Assembly (NCBI GenBank): GCA_012518955.1
Contig: JAAYRD010000012.1
Location: 1-39,136 of the forward strand
Reading direction: 5' to 3'
Source of the DNA: Tissierellia bacterium
Lineage (GTDB): Bacteria; Bacillota; Clostridia; Tissierellales; Tepidimicrobiaceae
Length of the DNA: 39,136 nt
Shown piece after piece: positions 7,818-16,511 of the stretch (its first letter is position 1; every line of letters begins with the position of its first letter). A program made the translations under genes and the position numbers. The notes under the pieces are model-generated. The model searched no databases. It worked only from the letters and a program-made list of their open reading frames with translations, and had not been told where the DNA came from.

Positions 7818-9890
7818 ATGTCGATAACTGCTGAGCAGGCAATGGAGATGAAAAGTGAACTAGCTGTTGTATGCTGTAGGATAGAAGAAGGTGTAGTTAT
7901 AGAAGCAGAGCATCTAGAAGATCCAAGTATATTTCCAGATCTTGTAGACTCTGGATTGCTAGATATTCCAGCTGATTGTTTAAAAATAGGGGAAGTCATT
8001 GGAGCTAAAATGACCAAAACCGTAGATTCATTAACGCCTCTTACATTGGATATAGTCGAAGGTACAATTAAATTAGAAGAGGACGAGCATGTAGAATTAG
8101 AGGATGAAGATGAAAAAGCCGTTTTAAAGTTTAATAAAGGGGAAGGGGAAATTATAGCTATAGAGGATTTGGAAAATCCAATGCATTTCGATAAATTAAC
8201 CGATTCATTGTTAATAGATTTAAATGACAAGGTGCTAAGCAGAAAGGAAGCTGTAGGGAAAAAGTTAACTAGAGATGTGGAAGCCTTAACTCCGATAACT
8301 CCCGATATGCTTGAAGGCTATGAGGCGATTGTAGAAGAGACGGATAAAGTATATCAAAGGGCTGCCAATGATGGCATATTGAGGATAAAGATAGATGAAG
8401 GAAAGGGAATCGATATAGAGGTTCCATTGGGAATGGGTGGTACGCCAGTAGCTAGGGAAGTACCATTTAAAGCGAAAGAGAAAGAGGCAGTAGTTGAAGA
8501 AAAAGAGGAAGAGAAGGTAGTAAGGAAACTGACTAGAAAGCATTTCCAAATAGATCAGGTTAAATTAGGTACGGAAACCCTGATAGATGGTACAACCCTA
8601 TATATAAGGGAAGATGCTTGTAAAGATGCTATAGAAACTGAAAAATTGGTTACTGATATGAAAATAGACATTATAACCCCAGATAAATACGATGAATATA
8701 GTAATACCATTATGGATGTACAGCCCATAGCAACCAAGGAAGAAGGCCAGCTAGGGGAAGGTATAACTAGGGTAATTGATGGAGTTGTAGTATTGGTTAC
8801 TGGAACAGATGAGAATGGAGTTCAAATTGGAGAATTTGGTTCATCAGAAGGAAGATTAGAAAGAAATATTATGTGGGGTAGACCAGGTTCACCAGATAAA
8901 GGGGAAATATTTATAAAGACAGATGTAACAATAAAAGAAGGTACAGGCATGGAAAGGCCAGGACCTATGGCAGTTCATAAGGCAACGGATATGGTGGTTC
9001 AAGAAATCCGAGAAGCATTAAAAGAAGCTGACGAAGATCTAATCGTAAATACCGATGAATTAGTACAAAAAAGACGTCCAGGAAAGAAAAAGGTAGTCAT
9101 TATAAAGGAAATAATGGGGCAAGGTGCTATGCACGATAACTACTTATTACCAGTTGAACCGGTGGGAACTCTAGGTGCGAAAGCGAATGTGGATTTAGGC
9201 AATGTTCCTATTATGGTATCCCCGTTGCAGGTACTAGATGGATGCGTGCATGCGTTAACATGTATTGGACCAGCTTCTAAGGAAACATCTAGACATTACT
9301 GGAGAGAACCTCTGGTTCTAGAAGCTATGAACGATGAAGAAATAGATTTAGCTGGTGTAATATTTGTAGGTTCACCACAGATAAACTCCGAAAAATATTA
9401 TGTGTCCGAATTGTTGGGAATGATAGTTGAATCCATGGATGTAGATGGTGCTATAATTACAACGGAAGGATTTGGAAACAACCACGTAGACTTTGCATCC
9501 CATATCGAGCAGGTGGGTAAAAGAGATGTACCAGTAGTAGGGGTTACTTATGCGGCAGTTCAAGGTCAATTGGTAGTTGGAAATGAATATATGGATGCTA
9601 TGATAGATTTAAATAAATCTAGACAAGGTATTGAAAATGAGATATTGGGAAATAACTGCTTGGCATATGAAGATGCTATAAGAATCCTATATATGCTAAA
9701 GGCCAAGATGGCTGGGGAAGAGATAGTAGCACCAGAAAGATCTTGGAAGCCAGAAGTAAAATCAAATAATATAGATTTAATAGAAAAAGCGACTGGAAAA
9801 GAAATAGAGATTGCACCAAATGAAACTTCTTTGAAGATGAGCAAAAAGAGAAGGGAAATATATGAGAAAGACGAGATAGAGGAGAACTAG
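7818..9890 (+). CDS. prdA: D-proline reductase proprotein PrdA
   Basis: The precursor of the two PrdA-derived subunits of D-proline reductase, which reduces D-proline to 5-aminovalerate in Stickland fermentation. In the studied Clostridium sticklandii enzyme the proprotein cleaves itself at a cysteine, which becomes the pyruvoyl group. The matching site here is HALTCIGPASKETSRHYW with Cys482 (codon 9261-9263). The C-terminal fragment (about 210 residues) fits the small pyruvoyl subunit. At 690 residues the protein looks longer than I recall for PrdA. The N-terminal part holds two related segments, residues 32-82 (LEDPSIFPDLVDSGLL... LTPLTLDIVEG) and 118-167 (LENPMHFDKLTDSLL... LTPITPDMLEG), followed by an acidic/Lys linker (215-240). 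Ribosome site AAAGGAGATG precedes the ATG. Identification is firm; the duplication is seen directly. Confidence 0.95.
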   Translation: MSITAEQAMEMKSELAVVCCRIEEGVVIEAEHLEDPSIFPDLVDSGLLDIPADCLKIGEVIGAKMTKTVDSLTPLTLDIVEGTIKLEEDEHVELEDEDEKAVLKFNKGEGEIIAIEDLENPMHFDKLTDSLLIDLNDKVLSRKEAVGKKLTRDVEALTPITPDMLEGYEAIVEETDKVYQRAANDGILRIKIDEGKGIDIEVPLGMGGTPVAREVPFKAKEKEAVVEEKEEEKVVRKLTRKHFQIDQVKLGTETLIDGTTLYIREDACKDAIETEKLVTDMKIDIITPDKYDEYSNTIMDVQPIATKEEGQLGEGITRVIDGVVVLVTGTDENGVQIGEFGSSEGRLERNIMWGRPGSPDKGEIFIKTDVTIKEGTGMERPGPMAVHKATDMVVQEIREALKEADEDLIVNTDELVQKRRPGKKKVVIIKEIMGQGAMHDNYLLPVEPVGTLGAKANVDLGNVPIMVSPLQVLDGCVHALTCIGPASKETSRHYWREPLVLEAMNDEEIDLAGVIFVGSPQINSEKYYVSELLGMIVESMDVDGAIITTEGFGNNHVDFASHIEQVGKRDVPVVGVTYAAVQGQLVVGNEYMDAMIDLNKSRQGIENEILGNNCLAYEDAIRILYMLKAKMAGEEIVAPERSWKPEVKSNNIDLIEKATGKEIEIAPNETSLKMSKKRREIYEKDEIEEN

Positions 9891-9893
9891 GCA

Positions 9894-10145
9894 ATGGATA
9901 GATTGAACTATATTTCCAGTGAAAAATATTTTGAGGGCATAATTGTAGATGTGAACGATTGTGCTATTACCATAGATTTTAAAGGAAGATTGGGAGAATT
10001 AAAGGTACCAAGAAGAATGGTCATAAGTAATTATGAGATAAAAATAGGGCAAGAAGTGGGTTTTATGATGTCCTATCCAGAGGTTTTAGAACCGGGGATA
10101 GATATAGATTATGTCGATAATATTAAAAGGAAAAGTTGCAAATAG
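9894..10145 (+). CDS. small conserved prd-cluster protein
   Basis: An 83-residue soluble protein between prdA and prdB, starting 4 bases after the prdA stop with GAGGAG inside the prdA end as ribosome site. Its pattern (EKYFEGIIVDVNDCAITIDFKGRLGEL then KVPRRMVISNYEIKIGQEVGFMMSY) looks like a small beta-barrel. I believe this matches the small protein found at the same place in other proline reductase clusters (CBO2463/CBO2479-type), but that is from memory. The position suggests assembly or maturation of the reductase, which is unproven. Confidence 0.75.
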   Translation: MDRLNYISSEKYFEGIIVDVNDCAITIDFKGRLGELKVPRRMVISNYEIKIGQEVGFMMSYPEVLEPGIDIDYVDNIKRKSCK

Positions 10146-10159
10146 AAGGAGGAGATATC

Positions 10160-10885
10160 ATGGGTTTAACGGTAATAAAGGGTTTACAATCTGAGATATA
10201 TGTGCCAATAACACCACCTGTAGTATGGACTCCAGTGGAAAAGCCATTAAAAGAGATGACAGTGGCATTGGTTACAGCTGCAGGAGTTCATCTTAAAAGC
10301 GATAAAAGATTTAACTTAGCTGGGGATACGGGCTATAGGATAATACCATCGGATGTGGATAGCAAAGATTTAATGGTATCCCACGGGGGCTATGACAATA
10401 GCGATGTAAATAAGGATATCAACTGTATGCTACCAATAGATAGATTAAGGGAGCTGAAGGAAGAAGGTTTTATAAAAGAAATTGCCCCAAAACATATAGG
10501 ATTCATGGGGGGCGGGGGAGATGTGGAGGAATTTATCAACCATACAGGACCTGAGATAGCGGAGGTTTTAAAAGAGGAAAATGTGGATGCAGTACTGTTG
10601 ACGGCAGGCTGAGGAACATGCCACCGCTCTGCCGTGATTGTGCAGAGAGCGATTGAGGAAGCTGGAATTTCAACCATAGTAATTGCAGCTCTACCTCCAG
10701 TAGTACGCCAAGCTGGTGCTCCAAGAGTAACAGCACCATTGGTACCAATGGGTGCTAATGCAGGCGAACCAAATAATCCTGAAATGCAAAGAAATATAGT
10801 AAGGGATACATTGGAACAACTAGAGAAAATAGAAACACCAGGAAGGATAGTAAGTCTTCCATATGAATATATTGCGAAGATTTAA
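10160..10885 (+). CDS. prdB: D-proline reductase selenoprotein subunit PrdB (UGA-encoded Sec)
   Basis: A 241-residue catalytic subunit of D-proline reductase. The frame is interrupted only by TGA at 10610-10612 and continues in the same frame to TAA at 10883-10885. The context is LLTAG-U-GTCHRSAVIVQRA, the hallmark PrdB selenocysteine motif, with Sec151. ATG 10160 is chosen because AAGGAGGAG lies just upstream; an ATG at 10136 within the previous gene has no such site. The residues after the UGA align with PrdB (AALPPVVRQAGAPRVTAPLVPMG in two parts), so this is one gene and not two. The Sec attacks D-proline bound to the PrdA pyruvoyl group in the known mechanism. Translation needs SelA/B/C/D, which are not in the window. 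Confidence 0.96.
10610..10640 (+). promoter_or_regulatory. UGA selenocysteine codon with candidate bSECIS hairpin
   Basis: Right after the UGA, CACCGCTCTGCCGTG (10622-10636) can fold with five pairs, one C-C mismatch and a three-base apical loop at about 16-18 bases from the UGA. That is the expected distance for a bacterial SECIS element. The UGA and the frame continuity are certain; the exact fold is a manual estimate. Confidence 0.6.
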
Positions 10886-10922
10886 AACGATGGTTTAAAC
10901 AGATTATATAGGGGGTTTTAAA

Positions 10923-11810
10923 ATGGTAACCATACTTTTTAGCGTCCTAGGTATTATATGTATATTCTATTTAATCTACTTTATTAGAGATTTTATAGAG
11001 CATAGGGACAATTTAGAGGATAATTCCTGGTGGAAACTATCCACAATAGGTTTTGTAACCAATTTCTTTGATGTGCTAGGAATAGGATCTTTTGCTACAG
11101 GGGCATCATTACTTAGAATATTTAAACAAAGTAATGATAGGGTAATACCCGGAACCTTGAATGTTGGATATACTATTCCGGTTATGTTGGAAGCTTTGAT
11201 ATTCATCAAAGTAATAAAAGTCGAGCCTTTAACACTGATAGGTATGATTATATCAGCTTTAATAGGTTCTTGGCTAGGAGCTGGAATTGTATCAAAATTT
11301 TCAGAGGAGAGAGTACAAAAAGTTATGGGTGGGGCTCTTATAGCTACGGGAGTGTTGATGACCTTGAGTCAAATAGGGCTAATCCCTAGCGGAGGAAATG
11401 CAATAGGACTTGGAGGCGGAAAGCTAGTATTTGCTCTAGTGGTAAATTTAATACTAGGTGCCCTAATGACTGCAGGGATAGGACTTTATGCTCCTTGCAT
11501 GGTATTGGTATACTTCCTAGGGATGTCCCCGAAAATAGCATTCCCAATTATGTTTGGCTCATGCGCATTCCTGATGCCTATAGCTTCAATAAAGTTTATC
11601 AAGGAAGGTGCCTACAATAGAAAAGCCTCTATGGCATTTTCTACAGTAGGGGTATTGGGAGTATTAATAGCTGCCTATTTTGTAAAATCACTACCCATTA
11701 ATATACTTACCTGGATAGTTATTGTTGTAGTATTTTACACAGCCATATCCATGTTAAAAGCAGCATTAAAGCCTGAATCAGAGGAAGTTGAGGAAGTTTT
11801 GGATTATTAA
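10923..11810 (+). CDS. TSUP (TauE/SafE, DUF81) family membrane permease
   Basis: A 295-residue integral membrane protein with about eight hydrophobic segments. The two family-type Gly/Pro-rich loops are visible (GFVTNFFDVLGIGSFATGASLLR near residue 40, split here, and GIGLYAPCMVLVYFLGMSP near 200). TSUP proteins move sulfur compounds or organic anions. It starts 37 bases after prdB and ends at a strong terminator, so it is the last gene of the prd transcript. Transport of a substrate or product of proline fermentation is possible, but the family substrates are mainly sulfonates and sulfite, so this remains a guess. Confidence 0.85.
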   Translation: MVTILFSVLGIICIFYLIYFIRDFIEHRDNLEDNSWWKLSTIGFVTNFFDVLGIGSFATGASLLRIFKQSNDRVIPGTLNVGYTIPVMLEALIFIKVIKVEPLTLIGMIISALIGSWLGAGIVSKFSEERVQKVMGGALIATGVLMTLSQIGLIPSGGNAIGLGGGKLVFALVVNLILGALMTAGIGLYAPCMVLVYFLGMSPKIAFPIMFGSCAFLMPIASIKFIKEGAYNRKASMAFSTVGVLGVLIAAYFVKSLPINILTWIVIVVVFYTAISMLKAALKPESEEVEEVLDY

Positions 11811-11818
11811 ATAAGTAA

Positions 11819-11856
11819 AGCCATAGTATATATTAATATATACTATGGCTTTTTTA
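11819..11856 (+). terminator. terminator of the prd operon
   Basis: A perfect 32-bp palindrome (11819-11850, half-site AGCCATAGTATATATT) is followed by a T6 run, directly after the TSUP stop codon. Confidence 0.9.
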
Positions 11857-11966
11857 ATTCCACAGAAACAATTAAAAAACCTCTAGTATGAATTTATAAA
11901 TTGATGTAGAATTATATAGGGAAATCCAGGATTCGAACATAATAAAATGATAAAGGAAGTGATTAA

Positions 11967-13121
11967 TTGAAAAAGAAGAAAAAAATATTGAAACCGGTAT
12001 TATCTAGTATTATATTTGGAATTGTAGGTGGTATTATAGGTATGATTTCGGCAAAGTATTTTGATGATTTTGCGGGCATAGATATCTATAGTGGTGATAT
12101 TCCAGTAGATATATTTTATGTATCCATTATAGTCCTAGTGTTCTTTACGGCTAACCTGATACATATAATCATCCATGAGGCTGGCCACCTTATATTTGGG
12201 CTTATGACTGGATATTCCTTTATATCCTTTAGGATAGGCTCCTTTACCATAATAGAGGAGGATGGAAAGTTAAAGATAAAGAGGTTCAACCTACCGGGTA
12301 CGGCAGGGCAATGTCTTATGATGCCCCCTGAGTCTAAAGATGGGGAATACCCATTTGTAATATATAATCTAGGTGGGGTCATTATGAATTTAGTTTTGGC
12401 TATAATGGCTATATGGATTTCGATATCCATAGAAAGGATAGTATTCCCTTGGAATGGCTTATTATTTGCATTTGGAGCAGTAGGTATATTTGTCGGAGTG
12501 ACCAATGGGGTCCCCATGAAGATTGGAGGAATATCCAATGATGGACACAATATATTATCCATGCTCAAGGATGAAGATGCTAGGAAAAGTTTTCACCTAC
12601 AACTTAGGATAAACGGCTTATTGAGCGGGGGAATTAGGATTAAGGATATGCCTTTAGATACATTTAAATTAAAAGAGGATGCAGACCTTTCTAGCCCTTT
12701 GAATACTGCCATTGGACTAATGGAATATAATTGGTATCTAGATAATATGGATTTAGAGGAAGCCAGAAGGTGTATAGATTCCTTTAAGCCCTATCTGGAT
12801 AAGGTCATACCATTATATAGGAATGAGATAAATTGTGAAAGAATGTTCCTGGATTTGGTAGGGGATTGTGACAAGGATTTTATCGATAATATATATGATA
12901 AGGATTTAAAAAACTATGTTAAGAGAGCAAAATATATGATAGGTAAGAAGAGACTCCTTATGGCCTATGAAGGCTTCTACAATAAAAGGAAGGATAAGGC
13001 ATCTAAATATTATAAAGAATTAAAAGGGTTGGCTAAGAAATATCCTATAAAAGGTGAGGCGGAGATGGAGCTTATGTTAGGGGATTGGATTTGGGATGAA
13101 TTGGAGGGCTTAGCTATATAG
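11967..13121 (+). CDS. M50-family membrane zinc metalloprotease
   Basis: A 384-residue site-2-protease-like protein. A first TM segment lies near residues 10-28, and the zinc-binding HEAGH lies inside the membrane segment LIHIIIHEAGHLIFGLMTGY. The second zinc-ligand region reads GVPMKIGGISNDGHNIL, matching the NxxP...DG pattern of M50 enzymes. The C-terminal 150 residues are soluble and helical with no recognised domain. The start is a TTG behind AAAGGAAGTGATT. It is a single-gene unit between two terminators, so its substrate (an anti-sigma factor or a peptide) is unknown. Confidence 0.85.
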   Translation: MKKKKKILKPVLSSIIFGIVGGIIGMISAKYFDDFAGIDIYSGDIPVDIFYVSIIVLVFFTANLIHIIIHEAGHLIFGLMTGYSFISFRIGSFTIIEEDGKLKIKRFNLPGTAGQCLMMPPESKDGEYPFVIYNLGGVIMNLVLAIMAIWISISIERIVFPWNGLLFAFGAVGIFVGVTNGVPMKIGGISNDGHNILSMLKDEDARKSFHLQLRINGLLSGGIRIKDMPLDTFKLKEDADLSSPLNTAIGLMEYNWYLDNMDLEEARRCIDSFKPYLDKVIPLYRNEINCERMFLDLVGDCDKDFIDNIYDKDLKNYVKRAKYMIGKKRLLMAYEGFYNKRKDKASKYYKELKGLAKKYPIKGEAEMELMLGDWIWDELEGLAI

Positions 13122-13136
13122 ACTGAATACTAAAAC

Positions 13137-13168
13137 AATAGGGTAGGGGATTTTATCCCTACCCTATT
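13137..13168. terminator. bidirectional terminator
   Basis: AATAGGGTAGGG (13137-13148) pairs with CCCTACCCTATT (13157-13168) across an 8-base loop. It separates the convergent M50 and cupin genes and has T-rich or A-rich flanks for both directions. Confidence 0.85.
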
Positions 13169-13170
13169 TA

Positions 13171-13668
13171 TTACCAATATCCAGAATACCTTTCAGCATC
13201 TTCTTTAGTTCTATGAACTGTACCATGTGGATGTGCAGGTGGTGCATAAATAGAATACAATTTAATTGGTACACAACCTGTATTGATCAGATTATGCCAT
13301 TTACCAGCAGGTATAAATATTACATAATCATCATAGACTTTTCTTTGAAAGTTCAAGCAATCCTTCCTATCTCCCATTAAAACAATTCCTTGACCCTGTT
13401 CAATACGAATGAACTGATCAAGGTCATGATGCATTTCTAAACCTATATCTTCTCCAACATTGATGCTCATCAAGGTAAGCTGTAGATGTTCTCCTGTCCA
13501 TAAGGCGGTACGAAAATAATTATTTCGTTTAGTAGCCTCTTCAATATTGATTACAAAGGGTTCTGGTCCATAATCTTTCAGCTTAGGAAATTGTCCCCAA
13601 TATGGACAATTTATTGGCTTATTGTCCCAGTAAGGACATGGTCTATAATTATCATACATATTTTTCAT
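13171..13668 (-). CDS. cupin-domain protein
   Basis: A 165-residue single-cupin protein. The cupin core runs from about residue 65 to 145. Metal-ligand motif 1 is EMHHDLDQFIRIEQGQG and motif 2 is PAGKWHNLINTG. The N-terminus is rich in Pro, Tyr and Trp (YRPCPYWDNKPINCPYWGQF). It resembles the stand-alone cupins annotated as mannose-6-phosphate isomerase-like, but the catalytic function is not evident. AAAGGAATG immediately precedes the start on the minus strand. Confidence 0.85.
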   Translation of the reverse strand: MKNMYDNYRPCPYWDNKPINCPYWGQFPKLKDYGPEPFVINIEEATKRNNYFRTALWTGEHLQLTLMSINVGEDIGLEMHHDLDQFIRIEQGQGIVLMGDRKDCLNFQRKVYDDYVIFIPAGKWHNLINTGCVPIKLYSIYAPPAHPHGTVHRTKEDAERYSGYW

Positions 13669-13985
13669 TCCTTTCCTATGGTTTATAATATTATATGTTC
13701 TATATTCGGTAGAGGTTCTTTAATTTAGAATAGGTGAAATTTAGGTAAAGAATTCAAAATATATCTCTATTGATTTAATTTATCAGACTTTGAATGCTAT
13801 AGATATAATCTATTAGACTATACAGTGTTATAAATATATAGTTGAAAATGGTTTAAAAAATATAATTATTTTAAGCATTAGAATTTACAGAGTACATTAT
13901 AAAATTAATAAAAAAATTAGATAAGATGGATTAGAAATATGATTTTAAATAATAAAGAAAGATGGTAAACAAGGGGGGTGAAAGA
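13669..13985. other. AT-rich intergenic region
   Basis: About 317 bases between the divergent cupin and ABC-transporter genes. It is very AT-rich. I looked for a T-box (AGGGTGG) or a SAM riboswitch before the transporter and saw neither. No convincing -35/-10 pair or small ORF stands out. Confidence 0.5.
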
Positions 13986-14948
13986 TTGATTGAAATAAAA
14001 AATCTAGAAAAATCTTTTGATGATGTAAAAGTATTGAAAGGGATAAATATAGACATACCCTCAGGTGCAAAGTATGGGTTAATCGGAAGAAGTGGGACAG
14101 GAAAATCCACATTACTTAGGTGTATAAATGGATTAGAATCCTATGATAAAGGTTTCTTGAAGGTAGATGGTGTAGAAATAAAAGATTTAAATAAAAAAGA
14201 GCTTAAAGATTTAAGAAGAGATATGGGAATGATATTTCAACATTTTTCATTATTGGATAGGTTAGATGTATATCAAAATATAGCATTACCACTTAGATGT
14301 TGGAAATATGATAATAAGTTTATAGATAAAAAGGTAAAAGAACTATTAGAAGTAATAGGAATACCAGAAAAAATTCATTCAAGACCGAGGGAACTTTCAG
14401 GGGGACAAAAACAGAGAGTAGCAATAGCAAGAGCATTAAGTTTAGACCCCAAGATTTTATTATGTGATGAGGCAACCTCAGCTTTGGATCCCAAAACAGC
14501 TCAATCTACAATAGAACTACTAGACAATATAAATAAAGAAATGGGAATAACATTAGTAATAGTTACCCACCAGATGTCCGTACTTAGAAGTATATGTGAA
14601 GATATATCTATATTAGAAGATGGAGTAGTAGCAGCTCAAGGAAGTATTAATGATATCTTTGTAGAAAAACCAAAAGCTTTGGAAAACTTAATGGGAACAA
14701 AAGATATAGTCTTACCAAGAACAGGAAGGACAATAGAAATCTTCTTTACAGAAAACAATGGTTCAAAACCAATAGTAAGCCAAATATCAAGAGAACTAAA
14801 CATAGATTGTCTAATAGTAAGTGGGGATATGGAAATGTATGGTGGAAATCAATTAGGCTCCTTGATAATAAATATACCTATTGAAAACCATGAAGAAGTA
14901 GGAAAGTACTTAGATAAGGAAGGATTCATTTGGAAAATATTAAAATAA
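13986..14948 (+). CDS. metN: MetN-like ABC transporter ATPase (copy 1)
   Basis: The ATP-binding subunit of a methionine/D-methionine-type importer, about 320 residues. Walker A is GRSGTGKSTLLR, the signature is ELSGGQKQRVAIARAL, Walker B is ILLCDEATSALDP and the H-loop is VTHQM. The C-terminal 75 residues (from about EIFFTENN) form the NIL regulatory domain that binds the amino acid and gives trans-inhibition. TTG 13986 is preferred because AAGGGGGGTG (13971-13980) is spaced for it; an in-frame ATG at 13962 lies upstream of that site. It is followed by MetI and MetQ homologues at 15 and 10 bases. Unlike the second copy at 28.6 kb it has no T-box leader, so its substrate may differ. Confidence 0.88.
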   Translation: MIEIKNLEKSFDDVKVLKGINIDIPSGAKYGLIGRSGTGKSTLLRCINGLESYDKGFLKVDGVEIKDLNKKELKDLRRDMGMIFQHFSLLDRLDVYQNIALPLRCWKYDNKFIDKKVKELLEVIGIPEKIHSRPRELSGGQKQRVAIARALSLDPKILLCDEATSALDPKTAQSTIELLDNINKEMGITLVIVTHQMSVLRSICEDISILEDGVVAAQGSINDIFVEKPKALENLMGTKDIVLPRTGRTIEIFFTENNGSKPIVSQISRELNIDCLIVSGDMEMYGGNQLGSLIINIPIENHEEVGKYLDKEGFIWKILK

Positions 14949-14963
14949 AGGAGGAAGAAAATA

Positions 14964-15635
14964 TTGAATGTGAAATTTTGGCAAGAATGGTGGAAGTTTT
15001 TTGAAAAGATAATAGTACCATCAGTATTGGCAACCTTTAGAATGGTTGGAGCCACAATGGTATTAGGATTATTTTTTGGATTTATCCTAGCGGTACTATT
15101 GACATTATTTTCTCCCCAAGGGCTTAATCCTAAAAAAAGAGTATATAGAGTATTAGATTTTATAGTAAATACAATAAGATCTTTTCCTATACTGATACTA
15201 ATAGTTGCAGTATCACCATTGACAAGAAAAGTAGTAGGAACAACAGTAGGAGAAAAAGCAGTAATCTTGCCATTATCAATAGCAGCAACATCATTTATAG
15301 CAAGGGCATTAGAAAATACATTTAAAGGAGTAGATCCACAACTGATAGAAGCTGCAAAATCCTTTGGTGCATCAGATTTACAGATAATCTTTAGGGTAAT
15401 AGTAAAAGAATCAGTACCAGGAATAATATCAGTAGCAACAATGTCAACAATAGCATATATAGCAGGAAGTACCATAGCGGGAGCGGTAGGTGGTGGAGGA
15501 ATAGGAGCTATAGCACTAAACTATGGTTATCAAAGTTTTAATGATTCAGTACTTTATACATCAGTTTTTATATTATTTTTAATGGTACAAGCTACCCAAG
15601 CAATAGGAAACTGGATATATAAAAAGAGCTTATAG
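14964..15635 (+). CDS. metI: MetI-like ABC transporter permease (copy 1)
   Basis: A 223-residue inner-membrane permease with about five TM segments. The conserved EAA loop reads EAAKSFGASDLQIIFRVIVKE, shown here as EAAKSFGASDLQIIF and RVIVKE, and the C-terminal AGAVGGGGIGAIALNYGYQ is typical of MetI. It starts at TTG 14964 with AAGGAGGA eight bases upstream; the nearby ATG is out of frame. It works with the MetN-like ATPase and the MetQ-like lipoprotein on either side. Confidence 0.9.
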   Translation: MNVKFWQEWWKFFEKIIVPSVLATFRMVGATMVLGLFFGFILAVLLTLFSPQGLNPKKRVYRVLDFIVNTIRSFPILILIVAVSPLTRKVVGTTVGEKAVILPLSIAATSFIARALENTFKGVDPQLIEAAKSFGASDLQIIFRVIVKESVPGIISVATMSTIAYIAGSTIAGAVGGGGIGAIALNYGYQSFNDSVLYTSVFILFLMVQATQAIGNWIYKKSL

Positions 15636-15645
15636 GAGGATATGA

Positions 15646-16494
15646 ATGAGAAAAATATTAAAAACAACAAAACTAATTACATTATTATTAATTTTAACCC
15701 TTGCATTAACGGCATGTGCAGGAGAAAAAAAAGAAACAAATAAAGGTGAATCAATAGAAGGAAAGGATACACAGGGAAAGAAAGAAATTAAAATAGGATG
15801 TATGGCAATAACAGAACCAATGATAAAATTTCTTGGAGAAGGTTTAGAAAAAGAAGGATATAAAATAGAACCAGTTGTATTTGATGGAAACCATTTACCA
15901 GCAACAGCATTAAAAGACGGAAATGTAGACGGAGTAATATTAAACCATTTACCATGGTTAGAAACATTTAATAAAGAAAACAATGCAGATTTAGTAATGC
16001 CAGAGCCATATAAGTACTATTCTAGAAATGCTGTATATTCATTAAAACATGACAAATTAGAAGATATACCAAATGGTGCAACAATTGCAGTGCCAGGTGA
16101 TCCGGCCAATTTAGATAGAAGCTTAAGAATTTTAGACGAGCTTGGATTTATAAAACTAGGAGAAAAGACAGATAATTTTTATACACTAGTAGATATTGAA
16201 GAAAATACTAAAGATATAAAAATTTTAGAAACAGAAATAACAGCGACGATTAGAAGTATAGAAGATGTGGATGCAATTATTTCAGTAGCAAATTCGGTGA
16301 GAGAGGCAGGGTATGATCATAATAAGTTTTTATATGAGGATCCGACGAATAAAGATTACCCATTAGGATTAATAGTTGGAAGCGAAGATGAAAATGAAGA
16401 TTGGGTTAAAGCAATTTTAGAATATCAACAGACAGATGAATATAAAGAAAAATTTGATGAGCGTTACGATCAAACATACGTATTGTTTAGATAA
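15646..16494 (+). CDS. metQ: MetQ/NlpA-family substrate-binding lipoprotein (copy 1)
   Basis: A 282-residue binding protein. The N-terminal lipoprotein signal ends in the lipobox LTAC, with Cys25 as the lipid-modified residue. The mature part shows the NlpA fold (IKIGCMAITEPMIKFLGEGLEKEG... DGVILNHLPWLETFN). Compared with the second MetQ in this window, the DINAFQH region is replaced by DGVILNHL, so ligand preference may differ. It lies 10 bases after MetI and 17 bases before the DUF169 gene, making a four-gene operon. Confidence 0.88.
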   Translation: MRKILKTTKLITLLLILTLALTACAGEKKETNKGESIEGKDTQGKKEIKIGCMAITEPMIKFLGEGLEKEGYKIEPVVFDGNHLPATALKDGNVDGVILNHLPWLETFNKENNADLVMPEPYKYYSRNAVYSLKHDKLEDIPNGATIAVPGDPANLDRSLRILDELGFIKLGEKTDNFYTLVDIEENTKDIKILETEITATIRSIEDVDAIISVANSVREAGYDHNKFLYEDPTNKDYPLGLIVGSEDENEDWVKAILEYQQTDEYKEKFDERYDQTYVLFR

Positions 16495-16511
16495 TAGATT
16501 GGAGTGCTTCA

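Noticed and set aside
13669-13985. T-box or SAM riboswitch before the first MetNIQ operon
   Set aside because: No AGGGTGG-type T-box, specifier loop or SAM-leader signature could be found; only AT-rich sequence.
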